Of a DNA stretch of 64,000 nt, positions 10,217-21,440 are shown one piece after another; within the stretch, counting starts at the first letter, position 1; the number at the start of each line of letters is the position of its first letter. The DNA is from Valencia hispanica (Eukaryota > Chordata > Actinopteri > Cyprinodontiformes > Valenciidae): the NCBI GenBank assembly GCA_963556495.2, contig OY747702.1, positions 6,159,501 through 6,223,500 on the forward strand, read 5' to 3'. Both the position numbers and the translations under genes were made by a program. Under the pieces are notes generated by a model, which ran no database searches, was not told where the DNA came from, and worked only from the letters and a program-made list of their open reading frames with translations.

Positions 10217-12561
10217 GTACGAGCTCTTAATATGAGGAAGCCTGAGGTTCCACACATTACACACCTGGTTATTTCTAAATTAAGACCCCCTGACATCAGT
10301 AGTCGTCTAACATCACAGGGAGCAATAAGACTAGTCCCAGTCTGTAGAACCACTAAGTCTAACTGTTTCTCCTCAGGTGTTTGGACTCACCTCTTGTTGC
10401 ACGTTGTCTTTTGTTGTCCTGAAAGCATATATTTGCTTTTTTACTTATAGTGAATGGGCAGTGGCTGCTGACAGTAACTTGAAATATGTGTGGTGTGCAG
10501 TGTAGATGGTTGTGTGTGTGTGTCTGATTTTTATTAAGGTTCTTACCTGGCCTTGCACAGTCAAAACTACAACTCCTCTGAAGTATATCTGCACCTTCGT
10601 ACGTTGCCATGAGCTCTCATGCAATGCTCATTTGCAGTTATGGGTGAAATAAATGTGATCACTCAACAAGTAGAAACCTTATTCATCCATGTTATAACCC
10701 TCATCAGGCAAAGAAGGCCCAAAGTCAAAACCAAAACCCAGTCTTTAACTTCTAAGGTTACATCTGGGCTTATCATAGGGTAAACCAACCACAAAACAAC
10801 ACGATAAAGACAATAACAATACTGTTTTGTTCAAAAGCCCCTTATGCTATTTTCTATGAGTTGACCAAACTCTGTTTTTCTTTGCTTTAAGCATCTGTAA
10901 TCTTGACCTGCTGTTTTGAGTATCACAGAGTACATGTATGTATGTTTATCTTCTACTGTGATACACATGTGTGCGTCTTAATGTTCCAATTCTGTAACTG
11001 CAGTGTGCTCCTCTCTAAAATTGTTGTCAGATTGTCTAAATAAATGTTAGTGTCAGGAATGCTGTGAATAATTCATTTTATAGTTTACAAACAAAATAAA
11101 AGCATATGTGATCATATTTTTATTTTGCTTATAACTGGACAATGAGCACTGTGAACAGATATTTTATGAGGTCCTACAATAAAGTTTTGTTTTAACAAAA
11201 ATATTTACTGCCGTCTTTGATTTGTCTGATATGGTGTTTCCAATACAGATTGGTACTGGGACACTCCAGCAGTTCAACTTGAAACTAAATGTTTACACAC
11301 ACTATAACTTATGAGCACTTTAGTTTAAGTACTATCAGAGAATGTCACATGTCTCTGAAGTTTAAGCTCTTTGAAACTGAATCCATTTGTAAACTACAAT
11401 CTGGCCTTTGTTGCTGCTTTTGGAATAATGACTTCTTGTTGCTGAGGGGATTTTCTGCCCATGTTGGTACAGAACTCATTGTGGATAGTGACACTAACCA
11501 ACTTCAGCAACACCTTAAAAGAGTAGAGACAAACATTTCTCTTAAAACATGTCCATCTCTGAGAGACAGAACTGTTCTTCTTCCTGAACACTTGGATGGC
11601 TGCCAATTCTTATGCAGAACTGGTAAATGTGGCACTTTCAGCTTTCTGGAATTTCAACCCAAGGATAAACCAATTCTCTTCCTGATATTTTGGCTGATTT
11701 CTATATGATCTCACACAAGCAAGCAGATGTTGCCTTAAAATCCAGGAGTGAGCCTCTGTTTAACTCAATAATGTAAATCAGAAGCTTACAAGGCCATGAT
11801 ATCTACGCTCTTCCAAATTGTTTAAAGCCATTGTAATCTTAGTAAGTTCTGACTTTAAAGAAAATATTTTTTTTTATCTCAATCTGACATTTAGCAAAAA
11901 GAAATATTTTTGCTAGTTCTAAAACTGGAAAAGTTTAATCTGATTGGTTATCAGCCAGAAAGAAGGGTTATGTTGTTTGTTATGCAGTTTATGTTAGCAT
12001 TTGGTTTCAACTGCATACAAATTACCATTCATTACAATCAGTTTGAAGTTCTTATGTTTGCAACAGTTTATTTTCCACACATAATAGGCTATTTGTTTAT
12101 CAGTTTTATTATAAACACACATAGAACTTTGACCATTTTGTCATATGGTTGCATGTTGGTTAATGAATGAAATATATTTTATTGATGCATGAATGCTTTC
12201 AGTCTAGAACATTCTGGTTAACTCTGGTAAATCTGTTTTCCTTTTTATGTAGCATTTTCCTGGATATTAAATTCTAGTGGAGGTGTAATATGAATTTATA
12301 CACTTATTACAGACCACTAACCATTTTTAACCATTCACTGAGGTATATTTTTATTAACCAACACACTTTTTATGTCAAATTTGTGTTACACCAATCCCCT
12401 TTTCCATGGTTAACATTGACACTACATGTATGTGCTATCCACTTCATAAATAATCATGAGTCATTGGAAGAGTATAACAGATTATCTGTATCACTTAACT
12501 TGTGGGGAAAATGGGACTTGAGCGGTTGTGATATTTAGTTGGATGGATTTTGTGTTTGCAG
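10217..12561. other. Intron, possibly with an alternative 3' end
   Basis: 2.3 kb between two phase-compatible exons. AATAAA-type signals occur near 11040, 11094 and 11179 on the plus strand; the last, ACAATAAAG, is followed by T/GT-rich sequence. These could serve a short isoform ending at TAA 10228. Open frames at 11289-11708 and 11910-12170 lack recognisable similarity and are taken as chance. The acceptor TTTTGTGTTTGCAG ends at 12561. Confidence 0.5.
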
Positions 12562-13724
12562 TGCCGCTAGCAGGTGCTTCTGCATTAGAGTTACTGAAGA
12601 AAGCCGAAGAAAAGGATGACGTTGCACCCACTGATCAAGAACCCCTACCACCAGTGTTTCCAGAGGCAGAAACACCTGTTGAAGAACTTCCCTATGCTGT
12701 TGCACAGGTCCCAGCATCAGACGGAGGTACTACAGTCAAGGCTGTGCCAGTTACTGAAGAGACTGTTACACCAGTGGAAGATGGAAAGGCTTCAGAAACA
12801 GTAGAAGTAGCACTAGCCAAGGGATCTCCTGCACCAGTAGAGGTAGTGGCTGTAGAAGAACCCCCAGTTTTTGTAGAAGTTGCACCTGTTTTTGAGATGC
12901 TCCCTACACCAGTAGAGGTTGTAGAGGAGCCAGCAGAGGTTGCGCCAGTTGTTGACGAGACTTTTGCGGCAGTTGTTGAGAAGGCCCCTACACCCGTCAA
13001 GGTTGTGCCAGTTCCCGAACAGGCCCATGCATCCTTAGAGGTTGTGCCAGTTGCTGAACAGGCCCCAGCATCCGTAGAGGTTGTGCCAGTTGCAGAACAG
13101 GCCCCTACATGCGTAGAGGTTGTGCCAGTTGCCGAAGAGGCCCCTGCACCCGTAGAGGTTGTGTCAGTTGCCGAAGAGGCCCCTACACCCGTGGAGGTTG
13201 TGCTAGTGGCCGAAGAGGCCCCTGCACCCTTAGAGGTTGTGTCAGTTGCCAAAGAGGCCCCTGCACCCGTAGAGGTTGTGTCAGTTGCCGAAGAGGCCCC
13301 TGCACCCTTGGAGGTTGTGCCAGTTGCCAAAGAGGCCCCTGCACCCATAGAGGTTGTGTCAGTTGCCGAAGAGGCCCCTGTACCTGTAGAGGTTGCATCA
13401 GTTGTCAAGGAAACTCCTGCACCCATAGAAGCTGTAAGAGTTGTCGTGGAGACTCCTGCACCCATAGAGGTTGCAACATTTGTTGAGGAGACTCCTGGAC
13501 CAGCACCAGTTATCGAGGAGCCCCCTGCACTCGTAGAGTTTGTGTTAGTTGTTGAGGAGGCCTCCGCATCTGTAGAGGTAGTAGAAGACGCTAGCAAAGA
13601 ATACATTGTTGTTGTCCTGGAAGGAACACCTAAAGAAGAGAAAAGGCCCAAGGTCCTTGGAGTTGGTCACATGACTGGTAGAATCATCCCTTCTCCAGAA
13701 GATGACAGTACCCCTGCCTCTGAG
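12562..13724 (+). CDS. Large exon with 39-bp coding repeats (acidic VEVV-repeat protein)
   Basis: 1163 nt, entering in phase 1 and leaving in phase 0 at donor GAG|GTAACA. With the G from 10216 the first codon is Val, then PLAGASALELLKKAEEKDD. The middle is an array of 13-residue units of the form VEVVPVAEEAPAP, about a dozen closely matching copies from about 13002 to 13490 with looser copies on each side. The C-terminus is unique: a VLGVGHMTGRIIPSPEDD segment, then STPASE, and the next exon starts with a stop. No signal peptide, membrane segment or known domain is seen. The protein is probably extended and disordered. Known low-complexity families with similar repeats are unrelated to each other, so I give no function. 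Open frames in the other two plus frames and on the minus strand exist only because the repeat unit is a multiple of three. Confidence 0.75.
12963..13500 (+). repeat. 39-bp coding tandem repeat (VNTR)
   Basis: Units begin GTTGTGCCAGTTGCCGAAGA and are 39 bp long, so each adds 13 residues without shifting frame. Variation is mostly single bases (P/S/L at position 5, E/Q/K at positions 8-9). Copies toward the 3' end diverge (ATT/GTC variants), as expected when the centre expands by slippage or unequal exchange. Confidence 0.9.
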
Positions 13725-14448
13725 GTAACATGTTATTAGAGATTATTAATAATTATTACTATTATGATTTTAAGTAGCATTGAAATGTGAAAATAATTAC
13801 TAGAAAATAACAATGCACCACTCAGTCGGGAAGAGATTAAATTGGCCAATTATTTTTTAAGTTCTCTAACCATTGATCAGTGGCAGGTCAGATACTGAAA
13901 AATCTGATTTCTTTCCAAATCAGATTTCAGATTTTAAGTACAACAAGAGCAGACACTTTTCTTTGGTGCACTTTTTAAAATTGGACAAGTATCTGATTTA
14001 ACTTAGATACATGAGCTTTTCTATATATTAATTGGGATAATTTTGAAATCTCTTAATTTTCTTTTGGATGTAAAGCTACCAATGAACCTGCCAGTCTGCC
14101 CAAAATAATAAAGAAAACAACAGCCTGATATATTTTCTGCATCGTTTTTCCTTAAGACAATGTAGACAATGTAGTGTGGTCTGAAAAAGAATTAACATAG
14201 CTCTTTAAACTTTGCTGTTCAGGGTAGCCGACATCTTCTTAGGATGCAAATGCAGTAGTATCACCAAAGGTATTGAGCCTTTAATTGTTTGGATTATGTT
14301 AGATTAGGTTATGAACACTATGTGATTCTAAGTAAAACATAGATTTCCCCTAATGTGTGTGTTCACTCTAGGGATGTAAACTAAGAAGAATGTATTAGAG
14401 TTTTCATTGTCTGAATAGAACTGACACGTTGCTTATTTTCTGTTGCAG
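13725..14448. other. Last intron of the repeat-protein gene
   Basis: 724 bp, AT-rich, donor GTAACA, acceptor TTATTTTCTGTTGCAG. No other feature recognised. Confidence 0.6.
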
Positions 14449-14829
14449 TAAACGATGACTTTCAGTCCTCCAGTAGAACAGAGAGGATGTGCCTTTCTCC
14501 TACACTTTTCTTCATCCTTCAGCTCTGAAATGCAGTGGGAGTCATTTGTTACTAACATGGTACAGTGTTTAGATCTACAGCTGCTTTATTGAGCCCATCA
14601 GTGTGAAGCATCACTTACATGAGAGATACATTATAACCAGAGTTACAGATGTCTGTTTTTTTAATTATGTTGTCAGGAACATTTCCTGTTTCCTGTCCTC
14701 TGAACTACAATCTGTTTACAGCTTTTGACTAAACTGAGCCTTTCATTCATCCCAAAGTTTTTACTGTTACACTTTACTGCTTTAAAAATCATTCCAGTGG
14801 AATATGTTGATAATGTGCATCCTCCAAAC
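14449..14829 (+). other. Last exon: TAA as first codon, then 3'UTR (left part)
   Basis: After the strong acceptor ending at 14448 the exon reads TAA immediately; since the preceding exon ends in phase 0 this is the stop codon. The rest is 3'UTR. It is interrupted at 14830 by a hAT insertion and resumes at 17605. Candidate polyadenylation signals are AATAAA at 18109-18114 and 18521-18526. Confidence 0.6.
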
Positions 14830-14884
14830 CAGTGGCGGTGGGTCTATAGAGGGCGCTGGGGCGCCGCCCACCCGTAAAATAGTG

Positions 14885-16190
14885 ACCAAGTTCAATTCAA
14901 TTCAGTTTATTTATATAGCGCCAATTCACAACAGATGTCATCTCAAGGCACTTAACAAGAAGTCATTTCAATACATTTATACAAACATTCCAATCAGTTA
15001 AAAAGTTTCCTATTTAAGGAATCCCAGCATATTGCGTCAGTCATTGGCGTGAGGTTGAGCCCCGTTGATGCAGACTTTCCAACCACAGCAATCCTTCAGC
15101 AATCCGTCATACTGAGCAAGCATGTAGCGACGGTGGAGAGGAAAAACTCCCCTTTAACAGGAAGAAACCTCCAACAGAACCAGGCTCAGTAGGAGCGGCC
15201 ATCTGCCACGACCGTCTGGGGGTTTGAGAAGACAGAGCAGAGACACAGAAGGAACAGAAGATCTGATATAAGAGAACTTTCTATGTTACAGAAAGTAAAA
15301 AGTTGATAACAGGACACAGTGGATGTTCAGTTACTGGGAGGATCATCCCAGTCGATGCCCCCCGTCCAACAGGGCATTGCAACCAAGCAGGATACCAGAC
15401 CAGGTATATCTTCTATGGAGAGAAAAACACTGAGAGAAAACAAAGTTAACAGTCGAAATAACAGAATGTACTGTAATACAACTGGAGAGTCGTAGGAGAA
15501 AAGTAAGTAGCAGAGTCAAGAAAATTGGTAAGTCTGTCCTCCAGCAGTCTAAGCCTATAGCAGCATAACTACAGAGCTAGCTCAGGATGACCTTAGCCAC
15601 TCTAACTATAAGCTTTATCAAAAAGGAAAGTTTTAAGCCTGGCCTTAAAAGTAAACAGAGTGTCTGCCTCACGGACTAAAACTGGGAGCTGGTTCCACAG
15701 GAGAGGAGCCTGATAACTAAAAGATCTGCCTCCCATTCTACTTTTAGAAATCCTAGGAACTACAAGTAAACCTGCAGTCTGAGAGCAAAGGGCTCTGTTA
15801 GGAACATATGGAAATATTAGATCTCTGATGTATGATGGAGCTTGATTATTAAGGGCTTTGTATGTAAGAAGAAGGATCTTAAATTCTATTCTGGATTTAA
15901 CAGGGAGCCAATGAAGGGAAGCTAAAACAGGAGAAATGTGATCTCTCTTTTTAATATTCATCAGAACTCTTGCTGCCGCATTTTGGATCAACTGAAGGCT
16001 TTTAATGGCATTTTGTGGACTACCTGATAGTAAAGAATTACAGTAGTCCAGCCTTGAGGTAACAAATGCATGGACTAGTTTCTCAGCATCACTCCTGGAC
16101 AGGATGTTTCTAATTTTAGCAATATTCCGGAGGTGAAAGAAATACATTCTAGAAACCTATTTAATATGGGATTTGTGGACTACCTGATAG
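14885..16190 (-). mobile_element. L2 LINE fragment nested in the hAT element
   Basis: The minus strand carries the L2 3' end, tail (TTGAATT)n at 14885-14900 and the GCGCTATATAAATAAACTG block. A 181-residue C-terminal reverse-transcriptase tail reads from 16147 to 15602 (YFFHLRNIAKIRNILSRSDA..., ending FDKAYS and stop). The same sequence recurs at 26168-27226, 40501-42600 and 61030-61737. At the 5' side (about 16166-16190) a 23-bp piece already present at 16017-16039 is repeated, a rearranged 5' junction. Confidence 0.9.
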
Positions 16191-16920
16191 TAAAGCAAGC
16201 AAACCATAACAAATAAAAAAATGAAAAGAATTCAACAACAATGCTATGTTCTCCTCATGTAATAGTGTAATTATAATAATAATCCTCAAATAATATTGGT
16301 ATTACCATTAACCATTCTGCGCCCGGCTAGGCTTGCTGTGTTATTAGATATAAATCCCACCTCCTCAGGGGCGCCGGTAACGCTGAAGTCTATGACAGCT
16401 GTCCAACTTTTTGGTCCCGCCCAGGCAAAGGCAGCTTTTCATTGGTGCATGAAAATGTATTTCTTGGGCGCATTTATGTGCGCCCAGGCCAATGGAGTTC
16501 TTGCCCATATTTTTAATCTTAACGTGATTGGACAATTAATGGAATCCAATACGTCCGTCATCATCAGAGCAAACGTTCGCGCCAAAGGTCCGAGATTTTC
16601 ACTGATGTGCCTCACAACCAGAAAAGAGAAGCTACTCAATCCTTACTCTTCTTCAACAGCATGGCAACTGTGATAAAAGAAAACTCGGTTATTTCGTTAC
16701 GCCAGATGCCTTTTTTTCGCCGGTCAGATGAAAAGAAGAAAAGGGTAAAGGACTTAGGACCTGACCGTCCGGATTTAAATATTCTGCAGCAGGCAACAGA
16801 TCAGGGCAGGACGTACACTCGGAGCTTCTCCTCCGATGCGTAGACTAAACGCAGTTGGCTAACTGGATGTCCAGTAAGTAATGCGCTTTTTTGTTTCCCC
16901 TGCGGTATCTCTGTCTTGAC

Positions 16921-17205
16921 TGATTAATAGATCAACATTATTCAGTGTCACTTTTTTGTGTGTATTAATAGTTAATCAATATTCAGCCCCTCTAATCGTT
17001 TGTATTAATAGTTAATCAATATTCAGCCCCACTAATCATTTGTATTAATAGATAATCAATATTCAGCCCCACTAATCGTTTGTATTAATAGTTGATCAAT
17101 ATTCAGCCTCTCGAACTTAATTGTATTAATAGTTATTCAATATTCCGCCTCTCTAACTTGTTTGTATTAATAGTTCAATAAAGTCCAATGTCTGTCTCTG
17201 ATTGT
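16921..17205. repeat. 40/41-bp satellite inside the hAT element
   Basis: Units start at 16961, 17001, 17041, 17081, 17122 and 17163, each TGTATTAATAGTT..TCAATATTCAGCC followed by a variable CTAAT/CGAAC segment. A weaker unit precedes at 16921. More diverged TTGTATTGAT-type pieces recur at about 17198, 17349 and 17467, suggesting an older, longer array. Confidence 0.85.
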
Positions 17206-17604
17206 ATTGATGGCTTAACAATTATTTTGTTTAACTGGTGTTATGGTATAATGTGTTTTTTAATGTTTTCTATTATTAAAGTAGCTTACTTTTGAAAGGT
17301 TTTCTGCCCCAAAACATTTTAGATCAACAATATCCAATATCTCTCTCTAATTGTATTGACGGTTTAACAAGTATTCAGTGCAACTGGTGTTAAAGTAGCC
17401 TACTATTGAAATATAGCCTACCTCAAAATTAATTTCAGATAATCAATATCCAAGGCCTCTCTGTAGTTGTATTGATACCAATGGTCTAGTTTAACTGGTT
17501 TTCAGATTTTGTGTGGTATTCTGGTGGTGACGTGCCTTTTGACCCATCACAAGCAACTGCGCCCCCCCCTACAAATTTATTCACCAGCCGCCACTGCTCC
17601 AAAC

Positions 17605-18654
17605 ACTGCCCAGCCGCCACAGTATTACCGTAGTTCTCACAGCGAGGAGCGTTCAGATCCACCAGCACTCCAGCATAGACATCAGGCTCAGGTTGTTTCT
17701 CTACTTTTCCTGGTTCCAGGTGGAATCACTGGAAATTCTGACCATACTTTGTCTATGAACAACACATAGATCCATGAGGGTAACCTACCTCACTTTTTCC
17801 CCTCATGTTTCTAATATTAAAACCCCCCGAAAGAGCTCTGTGCAATCCAAACATTGTTTGGTATCTTGTTCTGCGACACAGCAACTAAACCACTACTACC
17901 TTCACATGAAGTTTGGGATCATTTTTAAAAACACTCCAAGGAGCTCAAGTGAATGTTGCATAATCAGCACCAGGTTCCTGGTGTTATTTTTTCACATCAA
18001 TATGACCACAGATTAAGATGGAAAAAAAGGAAACTAGTAAGGCTCAAATTCAAACTGTATCTGTAGTCATCATAATTTCTATTTTACACACTACGGTTTA
18101 AATGGGAAAATAAAGCACCATGCCAATATTTCACCATTTGTGTTCTATCCTTTCTTGTTTTTGCGGTTTTCTTCAGTTAACCCAGTACTGAAATGGAACA
18201 TAAAGGCTTGCAACATGTACAAACAGTTGACAGTTGTACGTTAAGGGGTTGTGTGTCAATGTGTTGAAGTATGTCTGCAGGAGGGTCTCCAGTGTGAAGA
18301 GCTCTGACAGCTCTGTTGTGGTTTTCTCTTCCTTTGGATTTTCCCACCTCCTAGAGAATTTATTTCTTTTGTAGCACAGCAGGGATCACTGAACTGTTAG
18401 ATGTTACTAAATGGGGAAGTTCCACACTGCCCTCTAGGGTTTCAGATGGATTTTTGTATTAGGATCTAAGTGGTTGCCATTAAATAGCATATTCTGTGAC
18501 ACATTACTCTTGTTTTGCAAAATAAAGAATTTGAAAACAGAATTTTATTTCTTGGATTGTTTTTCGGTATTTTTTTTAAGTGCAAGCAATTAAACCTACA
18601 CGTCGTTTGATGCTGGGACTTGAATACCTCTCAGTATTTATTCACCACACTTCA
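17605..18654 (+). other. 3'UTR continuation (right part)
   Basis: Resumes the sequence interrupted by hAT. Two AATAAA signals (18109-18114 and 18521-18526) are plausible ends; the second is followed by T-rich sequence. An open stretch at 17509-17769 spans the hAT border and is not coding. No further exon recognised. Confidence 0.45.
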
Positions 18655-18778
18655 CAGGGCGCCCAGACGAGGCAAAGCTGAGACACCCACCTCCGCCCAA
18701 GCGCTACCTGGAGAACACCCAGGCAGCCAAAGCCGACCACCGCTCCCGAAGCAGAGGGCTCCCACAGAGGAAACACTG
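18655..18778 (-). mobile_element. Short L2-type 3' fragment
   Basis: Matches 23150-23278 (the 3'-untranslated part of the L2 copy at 22861-24416) over about 120 bp, including CCACCGCTCCCGA and CAGAGGGCTCCCACA blocks. It ends where the Tc1 fragment begins. Confidence 0.6.
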
Positions 18779-18779
18779 T

Positions 18780-19563
18780 CACCCGAGCACATGTGACACC
18801 TCTGTCACGTGCTCAGTGTGAACCTGGTTTTATCTGTGAAGAGCACAGGGCACCAGTGCCAAATATGCTAATGTTGGTGTTCTCTGGCAAATGCCAAACT
18901 TCCTGCACGCTGTTGGGCTGTAAGCACAACCCCCACCTGTGGACGTCGGGCCCTCATAATACCCTCATGGAGTCTTTTTCTGACCGTTTGAGCAGACACA
19001 TGCACATTTGTGGCCTGCTGGAAGTCATTTTGCACGGGCTCTGGCAGTGCCCTCCTGTTCGTCCCTGCACAAAGGTAGAGGTGATGTTCCTGCTGCTGGG
19101 TTGTTTGTCCTCCTCCACGTCTCCTGATGTACTGGCGTGTCTCCTGGTAGCGCCTCCATGCTCTGGACACTACGCTGATAGACACAGCAAACCTTCCTGA
19201 CAGCTCACATTGATGTGCCATCCTGGACGAGCTGCACTACCTGAGCCACTTGTGTGGGTTGTAGACTCTGTCTCATGCGACCACTACTGGCAGCATTCAA
19301 AAGTGATCAAAACATAAGCCAGAAAGCATAGGAACTGAGAACTGGTCTGTGGTTACCACCTGCAGAACCATTTCTCCTTTATTGGGGATGTCTTGCTAAT
19401 TGCCTATAATTTCCACCTGTTGTCTATTCCATTTGAGCAACAGCGTGTGAAATTTATTGTCAATCAGTGTTGTTTCCTAAGCTGACAGTTTGATTTCACA
19501 GAAGTGTGATTGACTCGAAGTTACATTGTTTTGTTTAAGTGTTATCTTTATTTTTAAGCAGTG
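18780..19563 (-). pseudogene. Tc1-like transposase, N-terminal part only
   Basis: On the minus strand the element starts at 19563 with CACTGCTTAAAAATAAAG after a TA. The gene starts at ATG 19276-19274 with a paired-type helix-turn-helix region (QVAQVVQLVQDG), meets TGA after about 23 codons plus a small deletion, then continues in another frame 19221-18868 with [16 protein letters not shown] and VSAQTVRKRLHEGIMRARRP. The catalytic DDE part is missing beyond about 18780. The family occurs widely in fish. The break on the left is sharp, abutting L2-type sequence. Confidence 0.8.
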
Positions 19564-19859
19564 TATAGCCACAGAGGCCTGTCCTATTCATCTAGTAACC
19601 CTTGAGTGTGAATATTTACATGAATAAACTGGAATCTGTTTGACAAATATGATTTAAACCAGCCTAGTGCGTTTCCTTTGATCCCTGCAACACGTCCAAG
19701 CCTTTCTAAGATAATATTGCAAGATAAGACCAGAACAGTCACAAGTCCATTATCTTAGGCCATGAGAATATCATTAGTAACTTTTACCAGTGCAGTTTCA
19801 GTGCTATGATGAGGTCTAAAACCTTACACTCAAAAGTAATCTTGATCAAGAGTTTTTTT

Positions 19860-20760
19860 TTTAAAGTTAAGGTTTAATCACAGCAACCCCAAATTCCTGT
19901 GGTACGTATCCATTTACTAAGGATAGATTTATCATATCTAAAATGGGGTCAGTAACCAAAGGGAACACTTTGTTAAATAATTTGGTTGGGATTGGGTCCA
20001 ACATGCAAGTTGAAGATGAGGCTAATATTTTTGATGATTCCGAAAGCTCGACTATTTTAAAACAGTCCAAACACAAATTTGGTTTTACAGTTCCCTCCGA
20101 TGCTGCCTCACATACTGGGAAGGAGGTAATCATGTTTGGAAAGATGGCAATGATTTTATTTTTAATAGAATTGATATTATTTATTAGGAATCCCATAAAG
20201 TCAACACTATTGAGAGCTGGGGGAATATTAGGCACAACAGAGCAATGACTGTGTAAGTTTGCCGACTGTACTAAAAGGAAACCTATGATTGTTCTTATTC
20301 TCCTCTATTAATGATAAAAATATGCTGTTCAAGCTTGTTGAAGGGTCTTTTTATACAGCAGCAGACTATATTTCCAGGTTAAACAGGAATCCTTTAGGTG
20401 TGTAGAGCAACATTTTCTCGAATTTCCTAGTATTCTGCCTTAAACAAGCAGCTCTGCATTAAACCAGAGAGCCAACCTCCAATGGTTAACTACTTCCTTT
20501 TTTAAAGGGGGGGGGACACTGTCTAATGCCAGAAGCAATGAGGAAGTAACGCTATGAACCAGACTATCAATTTCTGAAGGGTTAGAGATGGAATTGGTGC
20601 CCTTCACTTTGTTACTCGGAGACACTGAGGAAGACAAGAATGGAACAGATTTAAAACTTGTTATAGCATTGTCTGATAAAGTTCCACTGTAATGAAACTT
20701 TTCCTTTTCAGGTTTAGGATGCTCAGTTAAACTAAATTCAAAAGTTATCAAAAAATGGTC
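19860..20760 (-). mobile_element. Internal L2 LINE fragment (endonuclease-RT linker)
   Basis: The minus strand encodes, in two pieces, sequences typical of L2: SDHFLITFEF-like endonuclease end (20751 down to 20440) and the N-terminal RT region (20235 to 19867) with STCMLDPIPTKLFN and GYVPQEFGVAVIKP. The second motif is the same place where the L2 copy at 40501 begins. Frames are interrupted; no 3' tail is present. Confidence 0.75.
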
Positions 20761-20924
20761 TGACAGGACTGGGTTATGTGGGAGGACTGACAGACAGTGA
20801 GACAGATTTCAGTAAATTTCACATTTTTTTAGCTCAATTTGAACATGTATCAGAAAACGGAACATTAGGCTATCAGCCTAATTGTGTGTTGAATCCTCTT
20901 TTGCTTTCATCCGTTCAGTCATAG

Positions 20925-21440
20925 ACCCCTGAATGTGGGATGTGGTATCTCGCACCAAGGATGCTTGGCACCTTATGCTGTAAGTGTGAGCTGAGGCCTC
21001 CATGGATTGGAGTGTTTTTTGCCCAGCACATCCCATGGACTTTGGATGAAGCTTAGACCTGGGGGATTTGGAGAACAAATCAACACTTTAAACTCTTGCC
21101 CCTTTTTTGTTTCAGAGAACATTATCCTGATTAAAGAGGCTGCAGCCATGAAGTTCAAGTCTTTCCATAAAAGGAGTACATGGTCTTCAACAGCTAGTTA
21201 GGTGATAGGTGTCAGTAAAACTCAAATGGATGATGGGACCAAATATTTCCTATACCATCATACCTGCTGTGCTGGCTTACCATGTACCCATAGTGCATCC
21301 TGTGGGCCATAACTTTTACAGATAGTAACATACACCTGGCTATCCATGTGAAGTAAAGACAAATGTAATTCATCAAACCAGCCCAATCTGCTTGCAATTC
21401 CCTATGGTCCAGTTCGGATGCTCGTGAGCCCAACACTGGT
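20925..21440 (-). pseudogene. Degraded Tc1-like transposase, C-terminal half
   Basis: Minus strand, read right to left: a segment corresponding to the DNA downstream of the first catalytic Asp (about 21440-21200), then KKGQEFKVLI..PNPPGLSFIQSPWDVLGKK (21110-21010 region), which corresponds to the PNSPDLNPIEHLWD catalytic-Glu region of Tc1 transposases with the key residues changed. Frames are broken. Same family as the tails at 5685-6062. Confidence 0.6.

Larger units (their letters stand above)
14830..17596. mobile_element. hAT element inserted in the 3'UTR
   Basis: Termini CAGTGGCGG (14830) and CCGCCACTG (17596) are inverted repeats, and perfect 8-bp duplications CTCCAAAC flank them (14822-14829, 17597-17604). 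This combination is diagnostic of hAT. No transposase frame is seen. The interior holds a 5'-truncated L2 LINE (14885-16190), a GC-rich block with a GGGCGCA/TGCGCCC hairpin at 16466-16485, and a 40-bp satellite (16921-17205). The element is therefore non-autonomous and older than its L2 guest. Confidence 0.85.

Noticed and set aside
13109..13486. Cys/Arg/Gly-rich frame resembling a metallothionein-like or keratin-associated repeat
   Set aside because: Shadow frame of the same VNTR, with no splice signals of its own.
12692..13651. 319-codon minus-strand open frame, Ser/Thr/Gly-rich
   Set aside because: It exists because the 39-bp repeat lacks stops in this frame; the plus-strand exon has matching splice phases and a unique C-terminus.
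17509..17769. Extra coding exon after the hAT element (PPQYYRSSHSEERSDPP)
   Set aside because: The frame starts inside the hAT element; once the insertion is removed the sequence lies in the 3'UTR after TAA 14449. No acceptor is evident.
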